Positions 1-7,192 are shown, numbered from the stretch's first letter. The stretch is DNA of 20,384 nt from Cyanobacteriota bacterium (GCA_027592485.1 JAQCKL010000015.1:1-20384); one strand, 5' to 3'. Notes: generated by a model from the letters alone, not told the origin. Made by a program: numbers and translations.

Positions 1-21
1 CTCTCAGACCACCTGAGTTAA

Positions 22-201
22 CTACCTTTTGTCAAGTACAATTTATACAAAATAGCTGCGATTGCCCTGAATATTTCCCATCAGTTCACCGATGATGAAG
101 GCAATCCCATCCCCTCAGACTCTCGCAAAGTCCCTGAGATTTTGACCGATAAAGACTTAGAAGAAATGGCCAGAAAGAAGTTACGGGAACTCAAGCATTA
201 A
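22..201 (+). pseudogene. 3' remnant of an unidentified gene
   Basis: An open frame with protein-like composition ends in TAA at 199-201. It reads about 59 residues, with charged stretches such as FTDDEGNPIPSDSRKVPEIL and a basic, helix-like tail ending ARKKLRELKH. The frame is closed upstream by TAA at 19-21 and contains no ATG, GTG or TTG that could serve as a good start. It is therefore either the tail of a gene broken by a stop or frameshift, or a gene whose front was removed by insertion or deletion. I do not recognise the family. A palindrome just downstream (218-232) sits between its end and the end of the convergent deacetylase gene. The coding assignment rests only on composition and is uncertain. 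Confidence 0.4.
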
Positions 202-217
202 TGCGTCAGTTGTAGTC

Positions 218-232
218 CCAAGCTGAGCTTGG
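218..232. terminator. Short palindrome between convergent gene ends
   Basis: CCAAGCT and AGCTTGG flank a single G, giving a perfect odd palindrome able to fold as a 6-bp stem with a 3-base loop on either strand. It lies 17 bases after the stop of the plus-strand remnant and 30 bases after the stop of the minus-strand deacetylase, the place for a bidirectional terminator. Neither side has a T tract, so the role is inferred from position only. Confidence 0.3.
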
Positions 233-261
233 CTTCCCCTCGCCGAATGGATGGGTGGGCT

Positions 262-1170
262 TCAGTCGAAGGCATGGTGGCTGTGCCAGTGGCGGGCAAT
301 ATCCACCCGGCGGCAGATCCACACCTGTTCATGGCCCTGCACGTAGTCTAAAAACCGCGCCAACGCCGCCGCCCGCCCCGGTCGCCCCGAGAGCCGACAG
401 TGCAGCCCTACGCTCATCATTTTGGGGGCCGTTTCCCCCTCGGCGTAGAGCACATCAAAGGCATCCCGCAGGTAGGTAAAAAACTGATCCCCAGAGTTGA
501 ACCCCTGGTAGCTGGCGAACCGCATGTCGTTGTTGTCGAGGGTGTAGGGAATCACCAGGTGGGGGCGACCATAGGCGGTGTTCCAGTAGGGCAGGTCATC
601 GGCATAGCTGTCGGCATCGTAGAGAAAGCCCCCTTCCTCAACCACCAGTCGCCGCGTATTGGGGCTGAGGCGTCCCTGGTAAAACCCCAAGGGGCGACTG
701 CCCGTGACCGCCGTTTGGATGTCAATGGCTTTGCGAATATGCTCCCGCTCCACGGCTTCGCCCACATATTGATAGTCGATCCAGCGATAGCCGTGGCTGG
801 CCACTTCCCAATCTGCCGCCACCATGGCTTTCCCGACCTCGGGGTGGCGCTCTAAAGCCATGGCCACAGCGTAGACGGTGACAGGGAGCGATCGCGCCGT
901 AAACAACCGATGTAACCGCCAAAACCCTGCCCGACTGCCGTACTCATACATCGATTCCATATTGAGGTTTCGCACCCCCAACAGCGGCTGTGCCCCCACG
1001 GTTTCTGACAAAAACGATTCTGAGGCGGCATCCCCATGCAAAATGCAGTTCTCGCCCCCCTCCTCGTAGTTGATCACAAACTGCAACGCCAGTCTCGCCC
1101 CATTTGGCCACTGGGGCTCGGGGGGGGTTTGGCCATAGCCAATCAGATCACGGGGGTAGGGCGCAGCCAT
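262..1170 (-). CDS. puuE: Allantoinase-type polysaccharide deacetylase (PuuE family)
   Basis: A 302-residue cytosolic protein of the NodB/polysaccharide-deacetylase superfamily, closest in pattern to the PuuE group (metal-independent allantoinase of purine degradation, opening the allantoin ring to allantoate). What is visible: the family N terminus PYPRDLIGYG (residues 4-13), NYEEGGEN (34-41), LHGDAASE (44-51), the core WEVASHGYRWIDY (121-133) and GLHCRLSGRPGR (255-266). Length matches PuuE proteins of about 300 residues. ATG at 1170 begins right at the conserved N-terminal block, so the start is secure. No other urate or allantoin gene is nearby, so the substrate is inferred from family only; another amide-type deacetylase activity cannot be excluded. 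It is transcribed divergently from the acetyltransferase at 1368. Confidence 0.88.
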   Translation of the reverse strand: MAAPYPRDLIGYGQTPPEPQWPNGARLALQFVINYEEGGENCILHGDAASESFLSETVGAQPLLGVRNLNMESMYEYGSRAGFWRLHRLFTARSLPVTVYAVAMALERHPEVGKAMVAADWEVASHGYRWIDYQYVGEAVEREHIRKAIDIQTAVTGSRPLGFYQGRLSPNTRRLVVEEGGFLYDADSYADDLPYWNTAYGRPHLVIPYTLDNNDMRFASYQGFNSGDQFFTYLRDAFDVLYAEGETAPKMMSVGLHCRLSGRPGRAAALARFLDYVQGHEQVWICRRVDIARHWHSHHAFD

Positions 1171-1217
1171 AGGTTCACTCTGGGAATACGAGAAGATTTT
1201 AGTCGGTCTTGCGGGGG

Positions 1218-1241
1218 GCTAGGGAGCTAGGGGGCTAGGGA
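1218..1241. repeat. Three tandem GCTAGGG(A/G) octamers
   Basis: Three consecutive 8-base units, GCTAGGGA, GCTAGGGG and GCTAGGGA, lie between the divergent deacetylase and acetyltransferase genes. Short tandem runs of this type are common between cyanobacterial genes. No regulatory role is evident. Confidence 0.7.
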
Positions 1242-1245
1242 GTTC

Positions 1246-1292
1246 TGGGTGAAACGAAGCGTAACCCAACATCCACAGGCGTCTTGTTGGGT
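1246..1292. repeat. REP-like interspersed palindromic repeat
   Basis: A composite element made of the dyad TGGGT (1246-1250) / ACCCA (1264-1268) around a GAAACGAAGCG-containing centre, followed by a perfect 8-bp inverted repeat ACCCAACA (1264-1271) / TGTTGGGT (1285-1292). From memory, GGTGAAACGAAGCGTAACCC is a dispersed intergenic motif in many cyanobacterial genomes. It lies 76 bases before the acetyltransferase start and could form mutually exclusive hairpins in its leader. Confidence 0.55.
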
Positions 1293-1367
1293 GCTGCCAG
1301 GCATCACGCCCTGAGCCCGTCTTATCATCATTGAGAATAAAGTGATCTTGAGTCCTTGGAAGCTGCC

Positions 1368-2219
1368 ATGCCCCCTTACCGCATCAAAACCATGGACCGC
1401 CACGAGCTGGATCTGGCCATTGACTGGGCTGCCGCCGAAGGCTGGAACCCTGGCTTATACGACGGCGACTGCTTCTACGCCGCTGACCCTCAGGGCTTCT
1501 GGGTGGGGATGTTGGGGGATGAAGCGATCGCCTCCATCTCTGTCGTCAAATATGATGACAGCTTTGGCTTCCTGGGCTTTTATATGGTCAAACCCGAATT
1601 CCGGGGACTAGGCTACGGCTTCCAGCTCTGGCAAGCAGGCTTGGCCTATCTGCAAGGCTGCAATATCGGCCTAGATGGCGTTGTGGCCCAGCAGCAAAAT
1701 TACCTGAAGTCGGGCTTCCAACTGGCCTATCGGAATATCCGCTTCCAGGGGATCAGCACCGGTCCAGAGCCAACACCGTTTTCGGCGGCGATCGTGCCGC
1801 TGGCATCCCTGCCGATCAGTACCGTCATTGCCTATGACCGGGCTTGCTTTCCTGCCGATCGCCCTGCTTTTCTCCATGGTTGGTTAGCGCAACCCGAGAG
1901 CTCTGGTTTCGGGGTGATGGTCCATGGTGACCTGGCTGGATACGGTGTGATCCGCCGCTGTCGAGCGGGGTACAAAATCGGTCCCTTATTTGCCGATACC
2001 CCTGATTTTGCCGAAGCCCTGTTTCAATCCCTAATCACCCAAATTCCGGCAGGGCAAACCTTTTATCTAGATGTACCCGAGGTGAATGGGGCCGCGATCG
2101 CCCTAGCCGATCGTCACCACCTGACCCGCAGTTTTGAAACCGCCCGCATGTACACCCAAGCGCCGCCCAGCTTGCCTTTAGAACGGATCTTTGGGGTCAC
2201 GACGTTTGAGCTGGGCTAA
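1368..2219 (+). CDS. Two-domain GNAT family N-acetyltransferase
   Basis: A 283-residue protein with an N-terminal GNAT fold and a C-terminal second acetyltransferase-like domain of the Acetyltransf_18/YitH type. The acetyl-CoA-binding motif A is seen as FYMVKPEFRGLGYGFQLW (residues 71-88; the pyrophosphate loop is R79-G80-L81-G82-Y83-G84). The second domain covers about 150-275 with GYGVIRR and YKIGPLFAD. It should move an acetyl group from acetyl-CoA to an unknown amine. I chose ATG at 1368 because GGAAG (1358-1362) is well placed before it; an in-frame TTG at 1356 would add four residues. The 3' end overlaps the end of the convergent membrane-protein gene by 23 bases. The substrate cannot be deduced. 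Confidence 0.85.
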   Translation: MPPYRIKTMDRHELDLAIDWAAAEGWNPGLYDGDCFYAADPQGFWVGMLGDEAIASISVVKYDDSFGFLGFYMVKPEFRGLGYGFQLWQAGLAYLQGCNIGLDGVVAQQQNYLKSGFQLAYRNIRFQGISTGPEPTPFSAAIVPLASLPISTVIAYDRACFPADRPAFLHGWLAQPESSGFGVMVHGDLAGYGVIRRCRAGYKIGPLFADTPDFAEALFQSLITQIPAGQTFYLDVPEVNGAAIALADRHHLTRSFETARMYTQAPPSLPLERIFGVTTFELG

Positions 2220-3513
2220 GGGCCTCGGCTGGGGCCACTGCACCCGAGGCAGAGCTCTCAGCTAAGTCGGGGGCCATCGCCAGCCCTGCCTGCAGCCGCG
2301 TCCAGGCCCCATAGAGCCACTCGTCAGAATTGAGACCCGTAAAGGCAATCCCCTTGGTCTCCCCTAATAGCAACACCATCGGGAAAGGCCCAGCAATCAT
2401 CAGCGGGGGCTGCAAAGTCGACAGGGACAGGCGGGTCGCCCTCCCTTGATTCCGGCGATAGGTCACCCGGGCAGCCGTCACCACAAGGCTCTGATCCCGA
2501 AAGAGTTTGACCAATTGCAGCAGTACCACCCCCAGGGCGATCGCCGCTTCCGCCAAATCAGGCCAATCTGGGGTCAAATTCAACTGTCTGACCGCCTCAA
2601 TCAACATCAGCCGGGTCGCTTCCTGATCGCTATACAACAGTGCCGACCCATGGAGCAACGCCCCAAAATTCTCCATCCCTTCCGTCACTAACAGCACAAA
2701 CAACAGAAAGCCCACCGACTCAAATAGCCGTCTCAGCACCAGTTTGAAGCTAGCGTGGGACCATTGGGTGCGCAGTTGCCAGCCTTGAGCTATCCGTTGG
2801 GCTTGCAGATCTGGCACTTCCCGACGGTGATAACGCTCCGCCAACTGAAACTTGGGCAGGTTCACGGCATAAGGGCTATTGCCGGTACTATCGACAAATT
2901 TCACTGGGGTTCCCGGTAGTGCAGCGGCAATCGTTTGGGCATGGCGCAGCGCCACTCGCGGGTTCGACTCCTCATACATGCGCAGTTGGCTGTGGTCTTG
3001 CAGGTAAAGGGTGACCCGCCACCGTTCCGCCACTGCTGACTGAAACGCACCGCCTAAAATTGCTGTCCGGGCAATCCAAATCTGGAGAATGCGATCGGGG
3101 TGAAACTGGCGGTGGGTAATGTGTTGCCCTGGGGTAGACAGGCGGTAGAGACAAACCTCAGGCTGAATGGTCAGGGTCACTTGGGTCCGCTGGCGGCGAT
3201 GGTGATATTGCCAACGCGCCCACTGATGATCGCACCACCAGATACCCACCAAGGCCAAAAAAATGATCGCTTCGTAGGCACGCAGATAAAAGATAATCAG
3301 CGACAAACCGCAAAATAACAGGAACAGCGCCCCCAACTGCATCGGTCCCGCCAGGGTCGGGCGTCCCGTCAACTCTGACCAGATCAGTGCCAAAAAGGTC
3401 TGGTAGAGCGCGTCAAAAATCCGCTTAACTTGCAGCAATGGCCACAACAGCAGGGAAAGGCGACGATTCTCAATCGAGCCCAATTGATTCTGTAGCTTCA
3501 CTCGTGCGGTCAC
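2197..3513 (-). CDS. Unknown membrane protein, four predicted helices
   Basis: A 438-residue protein that I do not recognise. Hydrophobic segments at about 57-75, 80-95, 260-278 and 320-337 suggest two pairs of membrane helices. A soluble region of about 160 residues lies between them (around 100-255) and a C-terminal soluble tail (about 340-438) ends in an Ala/Ser-rich stretch. The N terminus (1-45) looks amphipathic. GTG at 3513 was chosen because GAGG lies seven bases before it; a further in-frame GTG at 3519 is possible and adds two residues. Its final 23 bases overlap the convergent acetyltransferase gene. A perfect 14-bp inverted repeat sits 28-75 bases upstream. Composition and HIP1 content are typical of the left half of the window. 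Function unknown. Confidence 0.75.
   Translation of the reverse strand: MTARVKLQNQLGSIENRRLSLLLWPLLQVKRIFDALYQTFLALIWSELTGRPTLAGPMQLGALFLLFCGLSLIIFYLRAYEAIIFLALVGIWWCDHQWARWQYHHRRQRTQVTLTIQPEVCLYRLSTPGQHITHRQFHPDRILQIWIARTAILGGAFQSAVAERWRVTLYLQDHSQLRMYEESNPRVALRHAQTIAAALPGTPVKFVDSTGNSPYAVNLPKFQLAERYHRREVPDLQAQRIAQGWQLRTQWSHASFKLVLRRLFESVGFLLFVLLVTEGMENFGALLHGSALLYSDQEATRLMLIEAVRQLNLTPDWPDLAEAAIALGVVLLQLVKLFRDQSLVVTAARVTYRRNQGRATRLSLSTLQPPLMIAGPFPMVLLLGETKGIAFTGLNSDEWLYGAWTRLQAGLAMAPDLAESSASGAVAPAEALSPAQTS
2222..2250 (+). terminator. GC-rich hairpin after the acetyltransferase gene
   Basis: GCCTCGG (2222-2228) and CCGAGGC (2244-2250) form a perfect 7-bp stem with a 15-base loop, starting two bases after the acetyltransferase stop. 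No T tract follows, and the element lies inside the coding end of the convergent gene, so a terminator role is only positional inference. Confidence 0.25.
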
Positions 3514-3540
3514 GCACACCCCTCAATGCCACCCCGGCCT

Positions 3541-3588
3541 TGGCCATTGCTAGTCGGCAGCGGTGTGGCTCCCAACTAGCAATGGCCA
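3541..3588. repeat. Perfect 14-bp inverted repeat in promoter region
   Basis: TGGCCATTGCTAGT (3541-3554) is exactly matched by ACTAGCAATGGCCA (3575-3588), with a 20-base spacer. It lies 28-75 bases upstream of the GTG start of the unknown membrane protein, in a 254-base gap with no gene. Neither strand shows a T tract after it, so it does not look like a classic terminator. A regulator binding site or a small mobile-element remnant are the alternatives. Confidence 0.6.
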
Positions 3589-3721
3589 TTAGTGCCAGTA
3601 GCTTACCCGCCATTCATCCATCCGCAACAGACCGACAACACCCTTGGACCAACAAGACCCGCTCCCCTCGCTCCCATCAGCAATGCCCGCTTGCAGGATG
3701 AATCGTTTACGCCGGATTGAG

Positions 3722-3754
3722 CCATGGATAGGACACCGTCACCCCTACCCATGG
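3722..3754 (-). terminator. Stem-loop downstream of the CPBP-like gene
   Basis: CCATGGATAGG (3722-3732) pairs with CCTACCCATGG (3744-3754). In the minus-strand transcript the single imperfect position is a G-U wobble, giving an 11-bp stem with an 11-base loop, 13 bases after the TGA of the CPBP-like gene. Only scattered T bases follow, so it would be a U-poor terminator or an RNA-end stabiliser. Confidence 0.4.
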
Positions 3755-3767
3755 TTATTCGTTGCGG

Positions 3768-4640
3768 TCACCGTCGCTGCCAAGGCAGACCCAAACAGAT
3801 GCCATAGAACAGGGCCATGGTCATTAAGCGAGTGATTATTGCGGCTAAATCAGGAATTGGATCCACCCGCAACAGCAGCGCGGGGAATGCCGCTGGGGCA
3901 TCCGGCGACGTCAACACCAATAGTGACAAGGCTGACTGGGCCATGCAGAGCCCCAGTAATAGCTCTATACCCTGATTCTGCAGTACTATCCACACCATCA
4001 ACCAGGCCGTGGAGATCGCGATCATGCCTATGATGACACTGGCCGGTTGGCCCAATTGGGATAGCAATCCAGTCGTTAGGGCGATGGTGATCGCCAGCCA
4101 AACCGGCTGGCGAATCAACAGCCCCAGCCCCTGTAGCAGGTAAGCGTAAACTAATCCCTGGAATAGGGCGATCGCCGGAATCGCGATTAGCGCTGGAATC
4201 AAAAATTGAAACCAGTCTTGGGCCACAAAGGTGACCTGATAGCGGCCCGGATTCAGAAGCGCTAATCCCCCCATATTGAGCAGCCCCAGCCCAGACCACA
4301 CCAGCGCACCCTTAACAATTTGAGCCCAGCGAATGGTTTGGTCGGCCCGAATCAGGGTTAGAAGCGGGCGTCGGTGAATATTGCGGAACGCCAGCCAGAG
4401 ACCAAATACCATCAAGACACTGATCACTGTATTGAAAAGGCTAAAGCCAAACGGATTGACCATCAGAGCCTCAAGACTTGCCTGGGGATCCAGGCCCAGG
4501 ATCGCCAGGGCGATGATGATCGGCAGCATAGCGAGAACCATCACCCCAAGGGTGAGGCCAAAACAGAGGACGATGGTGAGGCCATAACGACCCAAGCCAT
4601 TTTTGCCTTGTCGGGCGACTGCTAAAAAGCTGTTAGACAC
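3768..4640 (-). CDS. CPBP/Abi-like membrane protein lacking catalytic residues
   Basis: A 290-residue, strongly hydrophobic protein with about seven to eight membrane segments. The region around residues 160-172 (FQGLVYAYLLQGL) resembles the first motif of CPBP intramembrane proteases (EExxxR followed by GxLxxxL), but the two glutamates are Q161 and G162 and the arginine is gone. The later histidine motifs are also missing: L193-S194-Q195 stands in the second, and GLCMAQSAL (230-238) where an HxxxN-type motif would be expected. If the resemblance is real, this is a pseudo-protease. GTG at 4640 is preceded by GGAG six bases upstream. It lies 102 bases downstream of the lipoprotein gene and may be co-transcribed with it. 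Family assignment is moderate; the membrane location is sure. Confidence 0.7.
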   Translation of the reverse strand: MSNSFLAVARQGKNGLGRYGLTIVLCFGLTLGVMVLAMLPIIIALAILGLDPQASLEALMVNPFGFSLFNTVISVLMVFGLWLAFRNIHRRPLLTLIRADQTIRWAQIVKGALVWSGLGLLNMGGLALLNPGRYQVTFVAQDWFQFLIPALIAIPAIALFQGLVYAYLLQGLGLLIRQPVWLAITIALTTGLLSQLGQPASVIIGMIAISTAWLMVWIVLQNQGIELLLGLCMAQSALSLLVLTSPDAPAAFPALLLRVDPIPDLAAIITRLMTMALFYGICLGLPWQRR

Positions 4641-4672
4641 ATCGATCTCCCACTTCTAACGATGGCAAGCAT

Positions 4673-4706
4673 CAGGTCCCCGTATCACCCGCAGTCATGG
4701 GACCTG
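4673..4706. terminator. 8-bp inverted repeat between lipoprotein and CPBP-like genes
   Basis: CAGGTCCC (4673-4680) and GGGACCTG (4699-4706) form a perfect 8-bp stem with an 18-base loop. It begins 36 bases after the TAA of the lipoprotein gene and lies 33 bases before the GTG of the next gene. There is no T tract. It may be a weak terminator or processing hairpin in the leader of the CPBP-like gene. Confidence 0.3.
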
Positions 4707-4742
4707 TTGACCTAGGGGGAATTACACTGCCCCAGCCCACCA

Positions 4743-6518
4743 TTACAAATTGGTTTGGAAAATACCCTTGAGTAAGTCCTGCACATTCTCAGGGTTGCCC
4801 GCCTGCACCGTCGATTCTCGCAACGCCGCAATCTCCTGGAGTTCGGCTTCGTTGACTTGGCCATAGGCGATCGGGTAAATCCGAATGTCACTATAGGCCA
4901 GGAGACTTTTCACTTCCCCAAAGCTATAGCCCCGATTAGCATCCCCATCGGTCAGCAGCAGCAGATAAAACAGCCCCTCCGGATCCTGCTGACGTTGCTT
5001 CATCAGCTCAGCCAAGCCCACCAGGGTAGCGTCGTACATGGCCGTGCTGCCATCGGCCACGAGGGTATCGATCGCCGCCAAAAACCGCTGATGCTGAAGC
5101 TGATCAAAGGGTTGGAGGGGCACGCGGGAAACAGCGCGATCGCCAAAGGTGACCAACCCCACATAGTTGCCCGCATTAATGGTCGAGCTGGCAATTTTCA
5201 GTCCCTCCTTCACCGCTGCCAATGGTTCCCCATCCATCGAGCCACTGGTATCTACGACCGTCATCAGGTAAACGGTGCGGCCCCCATCCTTCCGCGCCTT
5301 CCAGTAGGACTGCGCCGCCGTCAGCACCTCCCCAGAGGGAATCGGGGGCTGGTCAGCACCCTGTAAATAGGGTGTGGCTTCAAAACCCTGGGTAGTAGCT
5401 AATTGCTGCATTGCCGGGGAAGCGGCAAATTCTCCAAAGGCAGTTAAGGCAGCGGCCTGATCCGGTGAATTCCAGCCAAAACCCACCAGCGGATTGTTGT
5501 GGGCAATGCCAAAGGGCACAAACTCAACGGACTCAAACCCCGGTAGCTGAATCAGGCTCTGGTAGTTCTGGTACTCCAATGGAAATGCCTGGAGTTTGTC
5601 AGGCTCGCGAATGAAGATTTCCTGCAAGTCTAGGGTCGTCGTCGTGGTGATTAGCACCTGCTGCTGAAAGGCGCTAAAGACCGAATTCACCTCAGGGGAT
5701 TCTAAATCCGCCAGGGTCAGCGCCCCGCCATCGCCTTGGTGGCCCGCCGCCCGCCAAAACAAGCTATAGAGCAAATTCAGGGAGGTGGAGCTGGTGTAAG
5801 GGTTGGGATACCCAGCCGTCAACTGCCCGGAAATCATCCCATCGATCACTTGGTCAAAGGTGACATTGCCCCCTAACTGATCGTAGGCGGCTTTCTGCAT
5901 CACAAACCCAGCCGTGTTGGGCACCAGCCGCTCGACCACTGGGGTAATGGCCACCTCCTCGGCTTTGAGCATTTCGACCCACAGGTCATTGGAAGGCGAA
6001 TAGCCCGCAGGCTGTACTGTCCCTGCTGCCAACAGCCGCGCCGCCGTACCCGAGGGGATTTTGCGAATCCCCACTTGAATCGGTTGCCCGGAGGCAGTGG
6101 TCACCCGCTGCTGATTAAAGGCTTCCGCCACCTCGACGAGCCAGCGCTCATTTTGCTTGTCAATATTGGCCTTTTCGGAAGAGCTAAAAATCTCTAGATA
6201 GACGCCGCTGCCCCCTGGGTTGGCCGCGTACAGGGGAAAGTCCTCAATATCCGGCAACGGCTCACGAATACTGTCGGTGGCATAGCTTTGAGCAATCTGA
6301 TCCGGGATAAATTCCTCGCTCATCTCGATGCTGGGCAGGACCTTGTCCAGCAGCACCTGTTCCGCTGCTTCAGGAGAGTCCACATTGCCGATGCCGCCCC
6401 CGCCAAAGCATCCCCATAGCAAGGTCAGACTCAGGCCCGCCACTAGCCAGACCACAAAGCGCCGCCGAGAACGGGAAAACCAGGATTGAAGGGAGAAAAG
6501 GCAGTTAGGCACGGTCAT
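4743..6518 (-). CDS. Solute-binding/von Willebrand A domain lipoprotein
   Basis: A 591-residue envelope protein. Basic residues 17-20 and a hydrophobic segment lead to a lipobox-like LLWGC (33-37), predicting lipidation on C37, although W at the -2 position is unusual. Residues about 105-395 resemble an extracellular solute-binding (SBP_bac_11-like) domain. Residues about 415-588 are a von Willebrand A domain with a complete metal-ion adhesion site: DTSGS (D423, S425, S427), T492 in DGSTAMYD, and D524 in LLTDGD. Metal-dependent protein binding at the outer face of a membrane is therefore expected; the ligand is unknown. The start overlaps the end of the upstream coiled-coil membrane gene by 14 bases, indicating translational coupling and probably a shared complex. 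The same domain pairing is known in other bacteria as substrate-binding and VWA proteins of unknown role. Confidence 0.88.
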   Translation of the reverse strand: MTVPNCLFSLQSWFSRSRRRFVVWLVAGLSLTLLWGCFGGGGIGNVDSPEAAEQVLLDKVLPSIEMSEEFIPDQIAQSYATDSIREPLPDIEDFPLYAANPGGSGVYLEIFSSSEKANIDKQNERWLVEVAEAFNQQRVTTASGQPIQVGIRKIPSGTAARLLAAGTVQPAGYSPSNDLWVEMLKAEEVAITPVVERLVPNTAGFVMQKAAYDQLGGNVTFDQVIDGMISGQLTAGYPNPYTSSTSLNLLYSLFWRAAGHQGDGGALTLADLESPEVNSVFSAFQQQVLITTTTTLDLQEIFIREPDKLQAFPLEYQNYQSLIQLPGFESVEFVPFGIAHNNPLVGFGWNSPDQAAALTAFGEFAASPAMQQLATTQGFEATPYLQGADQPPIPSGEVLTAAQSYWKARKDGGRTVYLMTVVDTSGSMDGEPLAAVKEGLKIASSTINAGNYVGLVTFGDRAVSRVPLQPFDQLQHQRFLAAIDTLVADGSTAMYDATLVGLAELMKQRQQDPEGLFYLLLLTDGDANRGYSFGEVKSLLAYSDIRIYPIAYGQVNEAELQEIAALRESTVQAGNPENVQDLLKGIFQTNL

Positions 6519-7161
6519 GATTAGAAGCTTTTAAGGTGGTTTTATTGGCGTCAATCAAGAGCTGTAGACGATCAGGCAGGCTGGTGTCGGCAGCACCATC
6601 GCTGGTGAGTTGGGCTAAGACAATCTGGTCGCGGAGCTGCTGGAGCTGATCATGGGTGGCTTGCAGGCGATCGCTGCTCTCCTGTAAGTACTGCTGGGTG
6701 AGATGGCGATACTGCTCCGTCTGCACTTGTTTGCGGGCGGCGACACTACTGGCGACTTGGGCCGCTAGCCCCTCGACGGTATACAACGTTTCCATTAAAT
6801 CCGGCACCAGCAGGGCATCCCGCTCAGCAATTTGAGCCGCTGCCTGCTGACTCGCCGTCGCCCATCGATAGGCTTGAATCCATTCATCGGGCTGAACGCC
6901 AGGCAGCGTCCGGGCCGCAATCCCATCCAACCGCTCTAGCATCACCTCGGGCTCCAGCAGATTACTGGTTATGGGTAGGCGATCGCGGCGAAATTGTAGG
7001 AACCAAATCGCCAGCATGGCCAGGGCTATCGCTCCGCCGGCCAAAATTCCGGCAACAGCAAACCCCGTGAATACGACTAAAGCCAGATACCCCAAACCAG
7101 TTCCCGTCAATAGAAATTGGGTCTGGGGATAGCGAAAAGCGCTGCGCCAGCGGATATCCAT
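6505..7161 (-). CDS. Membrane-anchored coiled-coil protein
   Basis: A 218-residue protein not recognised as a named family. Two membrane segments (about 16-35 and 37-55) form a hairpin close to the N terminus, followed by a long, mostly helical soluble part. Residues about 100-185 are rich in Ala, Gln, Glu and Leu with heptad-like spacing (for example RKQVQTEQYRHLTQQYLQES), predicting a coiled coil. ATG at 7161 is preceded by TAGAGGA at a short distance. The stop lies inside the following lipoprotein gene (14-base overlap), so the two are almost certainly co-expressed; the product may be the inner-membrane partner of that lipoprotein. The 145-base upstream gap can hold a promoter for the pair. 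Confidence 0.78.
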   Translation of the reverse strand: MDIRWRSAFRYPQTQFLLTGTGLGYLALVVFTGFAVAGILAGGAIALAMLAIWFLQFRRDRLPITSNLLEPEVMLERLDGIAARTLPGVQPDEWIQAYRWATASQQAAAQIAERDALLVPDLMETLYTVEGLAAQVASSVAARKQVQTEQYRHLTQQYLQESSDRLQATHDQLQQLRDQIVLAQLTSDGAADTSLPDRLQLLIDANKTTLKASNHDRA

Positions 7162-7186
7162 GAATCCTCTAGGTCATCTGACTGTC

Positions 7187-7192
7187 AATATA
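7187..7192 (-). promoter_or_regulatory. Possible -10 box for the coiled-coil/lipoprotein pair
   Basis: On the minus strand TATATT ends 25 bases before the ATG at 7161. No convincing -35 hexamer is seen at the usual spacing. It is offered only because the gene pair needs a promoter in this gap. Confidence 0.2.

Noticed and set aside
400..855. Plus-strand open frame of 151 codons
   Set aside because: It lies entirely antisense to the well-supported PuuE-type deacetylase gene and shows no domain pattern of its own.
1218..1292. Possible CRISPR-like repeat array
   Set aside because: The units are 8 bases with no spacers, and no cas gene is present.
3514..3767. Small plus-strand open frames in the longest intergenic gap
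   Set aside because: They run into the neighbouring genes on the opposite strand, lack ribosome sites and have Ser/Pro/Arg-rich low-information translations; the gap is better explained by its inverted repeats.
3850..4299. Minus-strand open frame of 149 codons
   Set aside because: It overlaps the CPBP-like membrane gene in another frame; its Gly/Asp/His-rich product is typical of a shadow frame.
4857..5366. Plus-strand open frame of 169 codons
   Set aside because: It is antisense to the von Willebrand A domain of the lipoprotein, where MIDAS motifs prove the minus strand codes; GC-rich codons keep the other strand open.
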